DNA of 64,000 nt from Vulcanimicrobiota bacterium (lineage in GTDB: Bacteria > Vulcanimicrobiota > Xenobia > Xenobiales > JADMJV01): positions 322,484 to 386,483 of the forward strand of contig JAHBVR010000005.1 in the NCBI GenBank assembly GCA_019637395.1, written 5' to 3'. Positions within the stretch are counted from its first letter, which is position 1; every line of letters begins with the position of its first letter. Shown here one piece after another: positions 54,787-63,263 of the stretch. The notes beneath the pieces are model-generated. The model was not told the DNA's origin, ran no database searches, and was given only the letters and a program-made list of their open reading frames with translations. A program made the position numbers and the translations under genes.

Positions 54787-55490
54787 GCGCGTTACTCGAA
54801 TTGCAGGGTGTGAGCGCGGCTTACGGGGCCGTCAAGGCGCTGCACGAAGTGAGCTTGAAAGTGGATCCGGGTCAGGTGGTCACTCTGATCGGCGCCAACG
54901 GAGCGGGCAAAAGCACCTGTCTCAAGGTCATCACCGGCTTGCTGCCGGCCAGCCAGGGCCGGGTTCTCTGGCAGGGGCGCGATCTGGCCGCCCTGTCGGC
55001 CCACCTGCGGGTGGGCGAGGGGATGGCCATGTCTCCGGAAGGCCGCCAGGTGTTTCCCCGCATGACCGTTCTGGAGAACCTGGAAATGGGCGCCTTCACC
55101 CGCAAGGACGATATCAAGGACGATTTGGAACGGGCCTTCCATCTCTTTCCCATTTTGAAGGAGCGCATCGCTCAGGCGGCCGGCACGCTCTCCGGCGGCG
55201 AGCAGCAGATGCTGGCCATCGGGCGGGCCCTGATGAGCAAGCCCAGGTTGCTGATTCTGGACGAACCCTCCTTGGGGCTGGCGCCTCTGATCGTCAAGCA
55301 GATCTTCGCTATCATCCGGGAGATTCGCGAACTGGGCCTGGCCGTGCTGCTGGTCGAACAGAACGCCCGCCAGGCTCTGCAGGTGGCCGACTTCGGCTAT
55401 GTCTTCGAAGTGGGGCGCGCCGTGCTCAGTGGTCCGGCCGGAGAGTTGTCGACCAATCCTGACGTACAGAAGGCTTACCTGGGACTTTGA
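54783..55490 (+). CDS. livF: Branched-chain amino acid ABC ATPase LivF
   Basis: The 235-residue ATPase has Walker A GANGAGKSTCLKVITG, the LivF-typical GEGMAMSPEGRQVFPRMTVL, signature LSGGEQQMLAIGRALM, Walker B LLILDEPSLGLAPL and VLLVEQNARQAL. It is fourth in the operon, after the LivK-LivH fusion, livM and livG, each joined by a 4-base overlap. Together they form a complete high-affinity importer for branched-chain or related amino acids, with only four polypeptides instead of five. Confidence 0.95.
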   Translation: MSALLELQGVSAAYGAVKALHEVSLKVDPGQVVTLIGANGAGKSTCLKVITGLLPASQGRVLWQGRDLAALSAHLRVGEGMAMSPEGRQVFPRMTVLENLEMGAFTRKDDIKDDLERAFHLFPILKERIAQAAGTLSGGEQQMLAIGRALMSKPRLLILDEPSLGLAPLIVKQIFAIIREIRELGLAVLLVEQNARQALQVADFGYVFEVGRAVLSGPAGELSTNPDVQKAYLGL

Positions 55491-56041
55491 GGCGGGAGCC
55501 CTACTATTCGGACGACTCGGGCGCTCCTCCCGAGCGTCTGCCCGTCCATGTGGTGCTCGACAATGTGCGCAGCGCTTTCAACGTCGGCTCCATCTTCCGC
55601 ACTGCCGACGCGGCCGGTATCGGTTGCATTCACCTGTGCGGGATCACTTGCTGGCCGCCCCATCCCAAGTTGGAGAAGACCTCTCTGGGAGCCCATCAAT
55701 ATGTGCCCTGGAAGCGCCACCAGAGCACCGAGGAGGCCTTGCTCTGGCTGCGTGCCCAGGGCATTCCGGTAGTGGTGTTGGAGACCCGTGAGGATGCGCA
55801 GGTCGTGGGCGAATATCGCTGGCCCAGCCCGGTGGCGCTGGTGTTGGGCCACGAGGTGGTGGGCGTCTCGGATGAAGTGCTGCAACTGGCCGATGTGTTT
55901 TTACGCATCCCGATGTTTGGAGTCAAGAACTCGCTGAACGTGGCCAGTGCCTTCGCGGTGGTGGCTTATGATATCATCGGCGCCAGCGTCTCGGTGGCAG
56001 GCCCAGGCGGGAACGCCAGCGCGGGCCGCTGGCTTGAGTAG
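55487..56041 (+). CDS. SpoU/TrmH-family RNA methyltransferase
   Basis: The 184-residue product is a minimal SpoU methyltransferase. Motif 1 reads VVLDNVRSAFNVGSIFRTAD, motif 2 ALVLGHEVVGVSDEVL and motif 3 IPMFGVKNSLNVASAFAV. It lacks the extra N-terminal substrate domain of the RlmB-like protein at 16.1-16.8 kb and is nearer to the TrmL/TrmH-type. The GHEV in motif 2 (instead of GNE) is common in this subgroup. The start is a TTG overlapping the livF TGA by 4 bases, so it is coupled to the liv operon for no obvious functional reason. It overlaps the convergent kinase gene by 68 bases. Confidence 0.88.
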   Translation: MRREPYYSDDSGAPPERLPVHVVLDNVRSAFNVGSIFRTADAAGIGCIHLCGITCWPPHPKLEKTSLGAHQYVPWKRHQSTEEALLWLRAQGIPVVVLETREDAQVVGEYRWPSPVALVLGHEVVGVSDEVLQLADVFLRIPMFGVKNSLNVASAFAVVAYDIIGASVSVAGPGGNASAGRWLE

Positions 56042-57245
56042 GCGCCGCTTGTTCCTCAGCGGCTGGCTCGGGGAGCGGTGAGGGTTGGATTCGTTCGCTG
56101 GCCTGGTAGGTCGGGTAGCTGCTGGCGCCCAGGCTGGGGCGAATCTCCGCCACCGGAGCTGGAGGTTTGGGAGGCGGTGGGGGCGTGGTTTCGACTTCCG
56201 GCTCAGGTGCGGTATGGTCGGCCACCCGGGTCGGAGCTGCGATGGGAATAGCGGGTGCGGGCGGCGGTCCCACCACTGTCGGCTCGCCGGGCTTCACCGG
56301 AAGTGAGGCCGCAGCCGGTGCCGCAACGGGAGTCGGGTTTTCCGAGCGTCCCAGCCAGGTGCCCAGTCCCAGGGCCAGCACGAGAGCGGCGGCGGTGGCG
56401 TAGCCGCGCCAGCGATGGCCCGGCGCCTCGACATAGACCACCTGAGGTTGCGGAGGCTCCGGCTCCATTCCGCGCCGTTCCAAACTTCGTAGGTAGAGCT
56501 TGAGATCGCCGGCCATTTCTTTGGCGCTGGCATAACGCTCATGAGCCTTTAGCCGGGTGGCTCGTTGAATGATTGGGCGCAGGCCGGGCGGGATTTTTTG
56601 CAGTTGGGCTTCCGGTTTGAGCATGTCCGGATCCTGGCCGGTCAGCAGTTGAATCATGGTCGCTCCTACTGAGTAGAGGTCGGAGCGAGTGTCGGCGCGT
56701 CCAATCGCTTGTTCGGGAGCGCAGTAGCCCAGCGTGCCTACAGCCGTCTGGGTGGCGCCGCAGGCAGCCCGGGCCAGGCCAAAGTCGACTAATTTGATCT
56801 GGCGGCTGCGCCGGTCGCGCAGGATGTTGGAGGGCTTGATATCCCGGTGAATCATGGGCGGTGAGTGACTGTGCAGGTAGTCGAGAATATCCAGGAGTTC
56901 CAGCATGTCGGAAGCGACCTGCTCGGGCACCAACGGGCCTTTCTTTTCCACCATTTCGTCAAACAAACTCTGGCCGCGCACCAGATCCATCACCAGGTAG
57001 TGCTTGCCGCGCAGCCGGAAGAAGTCGCGCACGCGCGGAATGGCCGGATGATCCAGTTCTGCCAGCGTCTTCATTTCTTGCTCGAAGCGCGTCTGAAAGT
57101 AGAGAACGTTTTGCTTGTCCTCCAGAATCTCTTTGACGGCGCACAGGGAGTCGGCCAGTTTAGTGTCTTTGGCTTCGTATACGGAGCCCATCCCGCCGCT
57201 TTTGATGATTTCTAGAATCTCATATCGTCCATGAAGTAGCTGCAT
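55974..57245 (-). CDS. Transmembrane PknB-type Ser/Thr protein kinase
   Basis: The 423-residue product has a complete N-terminal kinase domain (about 1-265): SGGMGSVYEA, CAVKEIL, HRDIKPSNIL, VDFGLAR, GTLGYCAPEQ and SDLYSVGATMIQLLTG. All catalytic residues are intact. A short linker and one membrane segment follow (about 286-304, YATAAALVLALGLGTWLG), then a Pro/Ala-rich outer tail of about 120 residues ending in an Arg-rich stretch. No PASTA repeats are present. The extreme 3' end is read antisense to the SpoU gene. It starts 39 bases after cofE, so it may share the cof transcript. Confidence 0.92.
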   Translation of the reverse strand: MQLLHGRYEILEIIKSGGMGSVYEAKDTKLADSLCAVKEILEDKQNVLYFQTRFEQEMKTLAELDHPAIPRVRDFFRLRGKHYLVMDLVRGQSLFDEMVEKKGPLVPEQVASDMLELLDILDYLHSHSPPMIHRDIKPSNILRDRRSRQIKLVDFGLARAACGATQTAVGTLGYCAPEQAIGRADTRSDLYSVGATMIQLLTGQDPDMLKPEAQLQKIPPGLRPIIQRATRLKAHERYASAKEMAGDLKLYLRSLERRGMEPEPPQPQVVYVEAPGHRWRGYATAAALVLALGLGTWLGRSENPTPVAAPAAASLPVKPGEPTVVGPPPAPAIPIAAPTRVADHTAPEPEVETTPPPPPKPPAPVAEIRPSLGASSYPTYQASERIQPSPLPEPAAEEQAAPTQASGPRWRSRLGLPPRRWRR

Positions 57246-57283
57246 CTATAATTGAACCTTGGACTTCCGCAAAAGTTGCTACT

Positions 57284-58030
57284 TTATCGAAAGAAATCCT
57301 GAGCCAGAGGTCTGATCATGGACTGGGCGCTGGGATTTTCCATGGGCTTCCAGTCAAAGCCCCGAACCAGCGCGGCCGGCACCCCGTCGGTCTTGCCCAT
57401 CACCAGTTCGGCGGCGGCGCACAGGGCGTCGGCCGAGCCCATGATGCTGGCCTCTAAGGGATAGCCATGGGGGTCGTCCTGGCCGCGGTAGTCGGTGAAG
57501 GGGTCCATGGCGGCCACGCCGATGGCCACGTTGACGATGCCGATGCGCCAGGCTCGGCCGAAGGAATCGGAGATCAGCACGGGCAGGGTGAAACCCAGGC
57601 TCTGCGAGAGCTGGCTGCTGAGCCGGCGAGCCGAAGCGTCGGGGTCATCCGGCAGGCAACAGACAGTTTCGCCCGGGCTGTTGGAGCGGTCTACGCCGGC
57701 GTTGGCGCACACCAGGCCGTGGCGGGTGCGCGACACGATGATGCCCTGCTCCATGCGCAAGATTCCCGCCGATTCGCGCAGCACTACTTCGATCTGGCGC
57801 GGGTCTTTCTTCCAGCGTTCGGCCCACTGGCGGGCCCATTCCGATGGCTCTACGGTTTTCAGGTCAACCACCCTGCCTTCGGCCTTGCTGACGATTTTGT
57901 GGGTGACCACCAGCACGTCGCCGGTCCGGGCTAGCTCTTGCAAAGAGGGTAGCATCTTCTCGGCCAGAGCGTCACCGGAACGAATTTCGGGAATGCCCGC
58001 CACGGGCAGCAGGCTTAGCGAGGCTGGCAT
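57284..58030 (-). CDS. cofE: Coenzyme F420-0:L-glutamate ligase
   Basis: CofE adds gamma-linked glutamates to F420-0 using GTP. The 248-residue product has LLPVAGIPEIRSGDALAEKM, VLVVTHKIVSKAEGRVVDL, ESAGILRMEQGIIVSRTRHG, VCANAGVDRSNSPG, PVLISDSFGRAWRIGIVNVA and DYRGQDDPHGYPLE, all typical of CofE/FbiB N-terminal domains. It is free-standing, without the nitroreductase-like domain of actinobacterial FbiB. The ATG at 58030 overlaps cofC by 16 bases. Together with cofC and cofD upstream it forms an F420 tail-assembly operon; the cofG/cofH step for Fo must be elsewhere. Confidence 0.93.
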   Translation of the reverse strand: MPASLSLLPVAGIPEIRSGDALAEKMLPSLQELARTGDVLVVTHKIVSKAEGRVVDLKTVEPSEWARQWAERWKKDPRQIEVVLRESAGILRMEQGIIVSRTRHGLVCANAGVDRSNSPGETVCCLPDDPDASARRLSSQLSQSLGFTLPVLISDSFGRAWRIGIVNVAIGVAAMDPFTDYRGQDDPHGYPLEASIMGSADALCAAAELVMGKTDGVPAALVRGFDWKPMENPSAQSMIRPLAQDFFR

Positions 58031-58569
58031 GCCAGACAGTTCCAATCTTCCAGAGTATCCACGTCGTTGGCCAGTCCGCAGCGCTCGATCACCGCCTGGG
58101 CCAATGGTTGGGCCTGGTAGCGCAGGAAGCTATCTTTCCCGAAGACAAGCTCCGGGGAGCAGCCATCCACCGCCAGCGCATTGCAGCCGCGCCGGTGGCG
58201 GTCCGGAGCCAGCGCCAGTCCTGGCCTCGGGCAGTTCTGAATCAGTGCTTCCAGATCGGCTCCGGTCAGGTGCGGCAAGTCCGGCAAGATCACCAGCCAG
58301 CGCCTGGGCCGCTGCAAAGACCGCCATTCGCGCAAACCTTCATTCAATCCAGGGCCGGCCTGACGCATCCAGCGCACCGCGGGAGGCAACTGCAGCTGGT
58401 CGCCCAGACTGACCACCCAGGTTTGCCCGATGGAAGGCGTGCTCAGGCATTGCTCCAGGGCCTGAGTCAGCCATTGTTGGGCCAGTTGTTGGGCCTCGGG
58501 CACCGGCAGGCGGGTTTTGCTTCGTCCGTTGCCTTTGAACGGCAGCACCGCGATCCAATCTTCACACAT
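58015..58569 (-). CDS. cofC: 2-phospho-L-lactate (or PEP) guanylyltransferase
   Basis: CofC activates phospholactate or phosphoenolpyruvate with GTP for CofD. The 184-residue product has the nucleotidyltransferase fold: IAVLPFKGNGRSKTRL (start, substrate lysine), WVVSLGDQL, LNEGLREWRSL, LVILPDLPHLTGADLEALI (metal-binding Asp) and LALAPDRHRRGCNALAVDG. The C-terminus has the family pattern FGKDSFLRYQAQ. It overlaps cofD by 8 bases and cofE by 16 bases. Sequence alone does not say which C3 substrate is used. Confidence 0.9.
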   Translation of the reverse strand: MCEDWIAVLPFKGNGRSKTRLPVPEAQQLAQQWLTQALEQCLSTPSIGQTWVVSLGDQLQLPPAVRWMRQAGPGLNEGLREWRSLQRPRRWLVILPDLPHLTGADLEALIQNCPRPGLALAPDRHRRGCNALAVDGCSPELVFGKDSFLRYQAQPLAQAVIERCGLANDVDTLEDWNCLACQPR

Positions 58570-59479
58570 CCAGGGCGACCCGGGCCAATCGATCTCGGTC
58601 TTGGTTGGTCTTCATCAGAGTCGGGATGCACACGGCCTGGATTCCAAGCTTTTCGATGTCCGGCACCAGCGCGGCGTCTCCTTCATCGAGGATCAAAACG
58701 TGGATCCAGTTTTGCAGAAGCCGGGCGATCCCCAGGCTATTGACCGGCTGGCCCAGACTGGCCAGCAGTGAGGCCAGCGGACCTTTGACGGCGGCCTGCC
58801 CGATCATGGGGGAGACGGCCACTTTGCGGGCACTACAACTGCCCCACAGTGTCTCGAAGCCGCGTAAAGAAAAAATCGGTTGCAGGCTGAGAAAGGGGTT
58901 GGAGGGCGCCAGCACGATACGCTCGGCTGCCATCAGTGCTTCCACCACGCCAGCGGCGGGGGGGGTCTGGTCCGCTCCCTGATAACGGCACTCCAGCACC
59001 GGGTCGGAATGTTGGCGGCGCACAAAGTAATCCTGAAAATCCACCCAGCCGGAAGCCAGGCGTAATTGGGTGGGCACGGGCTCATCGCACATGGGCAAGA
59101 GCCGAACCTGCAGGCCGGCCGCGCGCGCCAACTCTTCGGTTACCTGGGAAAGTGTGGCTCCCTGGCTCAGCCGTTGCGTGCGGAAAAGGTGGGTGGCCAG
59201 ATCCAGGTCTCCCAGCCGGAACCAGGTTTCCCCGCCCAGACGAGCCAGTTGTTGAGCACAGATCTGGGTGTCGCCCTGCAGTCCCCAGCCCTGGACCGGG
59301 TCGGCCCACTCGGCCAGCGTATAGAGGACCGTGTCCAGGTCGGGCGAGATAAAAAGCCCGTGCAACCGGAAGTCGTCCCCGGTGTTGACGATGACCGTCA
59401 GGTCGCGGGGGTGGATTCGGTAGAGCCCGTGACTCAATTTTGCTCCCCCCACTCCCCCGGCCAGAACGGCTATTTTCAC
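58562..59479 (-). CDS. cofD: 2-phospho-L-lactate transferase (F420 synthesis)
   Basis: CofD joins the activated C3 unit to Fo to make F420-0 or its dehydro form. The 305-residue product opens with VKIAVLAGGVGGAKLSHGL and continues with VIVNTGDDFRLHGLFISPDL, TVLYTLAEWADPVQGWGLQG, WFRLGDLDLATHLFRTQRL, QDYFVRRQHSDPV and IVLAPSNPFLSLQPI, all CofD hallmarks. The GTG at 59479 gives the usual N-terminus; a longer frame to 59587 reads across the lipoprotein gene. It is 4 bases after that lipoprotein's stop. Confidence 0.93.
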   Translation of the reverse strand: MKIAVLAGGVGGAKLSHGLYRIHPRDLTVIVNTGDDFRLHGLFISPDLDTVLYTLAEWADPVQGWGLQGDTQICAQQLARLGGETWFRLGDLDLATHLFRTQRLSQGATLSQVTEELARAAGLQVRLLPMCDEPVPTQLRLASGWVDFQDYFVRRQHSDPVLECRYQGADQTPPAAGVVEALMAAERIVLAPSNPFLSLQPIFSLRGFETLWGSCSARKVAVSPMIGQAAVKGPLASLLASLGQPVNSLGIARLLQNWIHVLILDEGDAALVPDIEKLGIQAVCIPTLMKTNQDRDRLARVALDV

Positions 59480-59483
59480 GTCG

Positions 59484-61001
59484 TTACTGCACGCCTCCGA
59501 AAGTTCCAGTGGGATTTTCCACCACCATGGAGGCTCCCTGGGTCGACAATCCCTGAACCTGAACGTTGAGGGTGTTGCCCGTACCATTTTTGTAGAGCAC
59601 GGTGCTGAAGGCCCAGGCTCCCAGGTTGACGGTTTGTGTGCCCTGCGGCGGAGTCACTGTCTGGCCGGGAGTAACGGTCGGCATGAGCTGCATTTGTGTC
59701 CCCCCGCCGGCGGTCCGGATGCTGTAGGTCCGTCCCGGATTGAAGGGGCCGGTGAAACGCAGATTCGAAGGCACGCTCCCATTCAGTGGAGAGGCCAGCA
59801 AGGCATTGGTCCAGTCCGTAAACAGGTTGCTCATGCTTCCGAAGGAGGCATTGAGTTGAGCCAGACCGGTGCCGGAGGATTGCGCGTAGTTACGAAAATC
59901 GGCCAGGCCCTTTTGGTCGAGCAGGTAGCGCATGAAGACGTAGTCACGCCCATAGGAGTCGAGATTGCCGTTGAACTGGAAGAGGCCCTGGGCGTCGGGG
60001 TTGAGCAGAAAGGCCCGGCAGGCCTGGAAGGTAAAACTGTTGCCGCCCAAAGGAGACTCCAGACCGTAGCCGGCCAGCTCTTCGGCCAGCACCGCCTTGC
60101 CCTCGTCGATGGCCGAGTTCTCGATCTGGCCGCCGAAGTTGCCCTGACGCACCAGTTTCGTGTTGAGCGCGATCAAATGCTGGAATTCGTGGGCCAGCGT
60201 GCTGTAGACATCAAAGCCGTCGGCCCCGAACTTGTCAAAGTTGATGTAGAGGATCTCGCCCTGGTTGCTGCTGGGGCCTGTGCCTACATCGGCCGGACTG
60301 GTAAATCCGAAGTATTGGGAGCCGCCGACTCCCGTGTTATTGAGGAAGACCAGAACAACTTTGTCGTCACCGTCGCGTCCGCCTCCGTTCGTCCATTCCG
60401 AACCGAAGACGTCGCGATCTTTGGCGTAGATGCCGCTGATCGGAGCATCCCAGGTATCGGCGATCTGCTGGGCAATCGTCTCGGATACAATGGGTGTATT
60501 GCCCACCACCTGCGCGAAGATGGTGCAGTGTTGCGTCTGGTTGTTGGCCAGCACTTTGCGGCAGGTGACGGTCTGGTTGTTCGTCGCGATGAAAAAGTTA
60601 AAGTCGGTAAGATCTTGGAAGCGAGGCTGAATGAGCGCGCGGTTGCGTGTCGAGGGCTCGTTTAACTCAGCCAGTTGCCGGGCGATGATCTCCGGCGGCA
60701 GATCTCTACCGGGCGTTTCATTCAAATCCGCTTTATTGGCTGAGGTCGAGATGATGGTGTTGCTGGAGCCGGTCTCCGAATTCGGCATGTTGCGGCGAAT
60801 CAATGTCGCCTGCTTGGTGGAGTTGAAGAGAGGCACGGAAAAGTTCAGGGTGGTCAGGGTCGGGGCTGGAGGGGAGCTGCCGTTGTTATTATTGTTGCCA
60901 CTATTGCTGAAACCGCCGCCTCCGCCTGAACTGGTGCCGCCGCCACTACAGCCCGCAATGGCCAGGATGCCGAGTAATCCGACCGAACGTAGCCAACGCA
61001 T
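59484..61001 (-). CDS. Lipoprotein with an M30-like zinc metallopeptidase domain
   Basis: The 505-residue product is a lipoprotein (MRWLRSVGLLGILAIAGC) with a Gly/Ser/Asn-rich linker. A peptidase domain (about 115-400) carries STLAHEFQHLIALNTK, the HEXXH zinc site, followed by AIDEGKAVLAEELAGYG, where the third ligand or support Glu is expected. This resembles the M30 hyicolysin family. The last about 110 residues form a beta-rich domain. The ATG at 61001 is preferred over 61019 because AGGAGA precedes it at a proper distance. It heads the cofD-cofC-cofE run, an unexpected neighbour for F420 synthesis. Confidence 0.8.
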   Translation of the reverse strand: MRWLRSVGLLGILAIAGCSGGGTSSGGGGGFSNSGNNNNNGSSPPAPTLTTLNFSVPLFNSTKQATLIRRNMPNSETGSSNTIISTSANKADLNETPGRDLPPEIIARQLAELNEPSTRNRALIQPRFQDLTDFNFFIATNNQTVTCRKVLANNQTQHCTIFAQVVGNTPIVSETIAQQIADTWDAPISGIYAKDRDVFGSEWTNGGGRDGDDKVVLVFLNNTGVGGSQYFGFTSPADVGTGPSSNQGEILYINFDKFGADGFDVYSTLAHEFQHLIALNTKLVRQGNFGGQIENSAIDEGKAVLAEELAGYGLESPLGGNSFTFQACRAFLLNPDAQGLFQFNGNLDSYGRDYVFMRYLLDQKGLADFRNYAQSSGTGLAQLNASFGSMSNLFTDWTNALLASPLNGSVPSNLRFTGPFNPGRTYSIRTAGGGTQMQLMPTVTPGQTVTPPQGTQTVNLGAWAFSTVLYKNGTGNTLNVQVQGLSTQGASMVVENPTGTFGGVQ

Positions 61002-61109
61002 TCCCAAATCTCCTCGCATATCGATTGCCCTGGCCTTCCACGAAGTCTTTCAGAACCTTTTCATTCTGAGATGGCATCTTAGGGTCAAACTGTTTGGAGG
61101 TTCTTGGAG

Positions 61110-61778
61110 ATGTTCGCACTCAACTACGGAGGCGGTTATGGCTATGGCGGGCTCAATGTTTGGAACAGCTATCAGGCCCAGCCCGTTCAGAACTACAATC
61201 CCTGGACATCCTGGACGAATAATTTCAGCAGCGGCACCACTCCTTACGGCTACGGCAGCTATCAATACAACCTTGACCGTTTCGATAGCGGCGGAGTGGG
61301 CGACGCCCAGACCGGCAACACCATCAACCAGGAGTCGGATTACATGCGCCGCCTCAAGGTCTTGCAGGCGCTCGGCCCGGGAGCCGAGGCCAAGATTCCC
61401 AACTGGCGCACCATGCCGTTCAATGATTTCCTGCTGGCGGCCGCCCGACTCAAGGGCGTCAAACCCGGCAACCAGACGAACACCAACCCCAAGGGAAATT
61501 TGGAGTACCTGCCCCTGAACGTGACCGCGCGCGCTTACTACGATGAAAATCAGCAGTTGCAGCAGGTGCAATCGGTGGATGTTTGGGAAGTCAATACCGG
61601 GGTGGATGAGAAGACCTACAATAACTATGGCAGCAATGAGGTTCATGCCCGCTTCGGAAACGCCGTCAAAGGCCGCACCTATCGTATTGAAGTGACCTGG
61701 GCCGACGGCCGCCGCTATCAAATTGAAGGCATCAACGCGACCGGCAACGTAGTGGTGGACCGTCCCAACCGGTACTAA
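61110..61778 (+). CDS. Gly/Tyr/Asn-rich N-terminal protein, function unknown
   Basis: The 222-residue product starts MFALNYGGGYGYGG and keeps a Tyr/Asn/Gly/Gln/Trp-rich, low-complexity character for about 55 residues. A more ordered part follows, with a helix (YMRRLKVLQALGPG), RTMPFNDFLLAAARLKG and four or five strands (VTARAYYDENQQLQQVQS, YRIEVTWADGRRYQIEG). There is no signal peptide. The low-complexity head resembles prion-like or phase-separating segments. The ATG has GGAGG 9 bases upstream. The RelA/SpoT-like gene follows after 3 bases, so the two are expressed together and may work together. Confidence 0.75.
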   Translation: MFALNYGGGYGYGGLNVWNSYQAQPVQNYNPWTSWTNNFSSGTTPYGYGSYQYNLDRFDSGGVGDAQTGNTINQESDYMRRLKVLQALGPGAEAKIPNWRTMPFNDFLLAAARLKGVKPGNQTNTNPKGNLEYLPLNVTARAYYDENQQLQQVQSVDVWEVNTGVDEKTYNNYGSNEVHARFGNAVKGRTYRIEVTWADGRRYQIEGINATGNVVVDRPNRY

Positions 61779-61781
61779 AAA

Positions 61782-62843
61782 TTGATTAGCGAGAAGTTTC
61801 ATTACCGTTCTCCCCTGTGGATGGTCACCCAGGAGCCGGTGCTCAGTCAGTGGGTGGCCGAATTGCAGCGTACCTGCCAGGAACAGCTCGAGTTTCCAGA
61901 CCAGAACCACACACTCCGGGTCTCGCTGCGCCAGGCCGACCTCATGCGCGAGAACTTCGCGGCTCTGATTCGTCGAGGTGAATCCAAGTTGCACCGCCTG
62001 TGCGCCGTTCTTTGTCACAGCTACTTGAAAAGCTGGGAAATTCACAGCGTGGTGATCGGCCAGGTGCAGCACCTGGACGAGCGTTTCACCCTGGTTCAGA
62101 GTCTGAATGCCGAGGAAGTCTTTCAGATGACCGACCTCGATCTGGGCAATCGACAATTGCGCAAGTTGCGTTTCGGCGACGACGAGCGGGGCTGGAGCCA
62201 GCCCACGCTGGTGGCCAATTTTCTCGACTACGAGCCTCTGGAGCTCGACCATCGCGCCATTCACCGCATCACCAGCCGCATCAAAGCCGAGGAAGAGATT
62301 TGGAACAAGGTGGTCGACGAACTCTTCGAGATGGATAAGCTGGTCAAGCGCGATAAGCATCTACGCCATCTGTCCCGCTATGTCAAGGACATCTTCGGCC
62401 TCAAGGTGGTGGTTGGTGAGGCCGAGCGGGTACGCCAGTTCCACGAAGAGATGCGCGCTCTGCGCCTCGATCAGTCGCTGCGTGAGAAGCTCTCCATTCC
62501 TCTGGAGAAGAACACCGAGTCCTTTGAGTTTGTGGAAACCAAGGACTACATGGGGCCCGAAAACAAACGCAGCGGCTGGCAGGCCATGAAGTCGGTGATG
62601 CGTTGGTGGGGAGAAACCTTCGAGGTTCAGGTGCAGCCCCTGCGCAACTATCTAAAGGAGCGTGAGCGCCTGAGTCGCGAGAGCCACGCCAGTTTCAAGA
62701 ACCGCCGTGAGGAACTGCGCAACGAGGTGGCTCGACGGCTCCCTCTTTACGGCTTCTATCGGGACTTACTGCGCTGGCTTTTCCTTCACCAGGCCGGTCC
62801 ACCGCCTCAGTATCCCCACCTCAACCTCGAGCTGGTCGACTAG
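61782..62843 (+). CDS. Divergent RelA/SpoT-type nucleotidyltransferase
   Basis: The 353-residue product has, in order, the elements of the (p)ppGpp synthetase fold: SRIKAEEEIWNKVVDE (Arg166, Lys168), RYVKDIFGLKVVVGEAERV (Asp203, RelA D264 position), ETKDYMGPENKRSGWQAMKS (Lys254-Asp-Tyr), FEVQVQ (Glu281, catalytic Glu position) and SHASFKNRR. The usual NGYQSLH reads SGWQAMK, with Trp for the guanine-stacking Tyr. No HD hydrolase, TGS or ACT domain is present. The N-terminal 150 residues are unrecognised. It could make (p)ppGpp, another pyrophosphorylated nucleotide, or modify RNA as toxSAS enzymes do. The start is TTG at 61782 or ATG at 61821. Confidence 0.55.
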   Translation: MISEKFHYRSPLWMVTQEPVLSQWVAELQRTCQEQLEFPDQNHTLRVSLRQADLMRENFAALIRRGESKLHRLCAVLCHSYLKSWEIHSVVIGQVQHLDERFTLVQSLNAEEVFQMTDLDLGNRQLRKLRFGDDERGWSQPTLVANFLDYEPLELDHRAIHRITSRIKAEEEIWNKVVDELFEMDKLVKRDKHLRHLSRYVKDIFGLKVVVGEAERVRQFHEEMRALRLDQSLREKLSIPLEKNTESFEFVETKDYMGPENKRSGWQAMKSVMRWWGETFEVQVQPLRNYLKERERLSRESHASFKNRREELRNEVARRLPLYGFYRDLLRWLFLHQAGPPPQYPHLNLELVD

Positions 62844-63169
62844 TTGGGGGAGATCTTGCGGTTCTGGTATTCGCGCACCGTTGTGTAACCGCTGGCCAGA
62901 CCTTTTTCCAGAGCGGCCATCAACTTGCCGAATTCCTCTTCTCCGAGGCGGAGCGGCGGCACCCAACCGACCACGTAGCCGTGGTCGACCAGCGGCTTGC
63001 CGGCCAAGTCACGCAGCCATTGATAGCGCAGGTGCATGTCTTTGAGCAGGCTGCTCTCCTGCACCCGGCGCCATTCTGCGGCTTCGATATGGGGCCCGCC
63101 TTCGAAGGGCTTAAAGCCCATGGCGGCATAGCATTCATCGGGGGGCAGGTTGGGGGCTTCTTCGTGCAT
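62840..63169 (-). CDS. Small hypothetical protein
   Basis: The 109-residue product (MHEEAPNLPPDECYAAMGFK..) is soluble, with a conserved-looking centre (HLRYQWLRDLAGKPLVDHGY, then VVGWVPPLRLGEEEFGKLM) and a basic C-terminus. No family was recognised. The ATG at 63169 is one of two possibilities (the other begins MGFKPFEGG), and no strong Shine-Dalgarno is seen. Its stop overlaps the stop of the RelA/SpoT-like gene through a shared CTAG. It diverges from the F420-dependent reductase-like gene. Confidence 0.6.
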   Translation of the reverse strand: MHEEAPNLPPDECYAAMGFKPFEGGPHIEAAEWRRVQESSLLKDMHLRYQWLRDLAGKPLVDHGYVVGWVPPLRLGEEEFGKLMAALEKGLASGYTTVREYQNRKISPN

Positions 63170-63263
63170 ATTCAGGAGTTTGTCCGGCCGGTGGCGCTTC
63201 CAAACGTGGGGTATACGGTCCCTCTGCGGAGGCTGGTTCCCGCGCGAAGGCGAAGGTCGAACG

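Noticed and set aside
61050-62360. Minus-strand open frame of 436 codons
   Set aside because: Covers both the Gly/Tyr-rich gene and the RelA/SpoT-like gene in antisense. The plus-strand frames have a good ribosome site and recognisable motifs.
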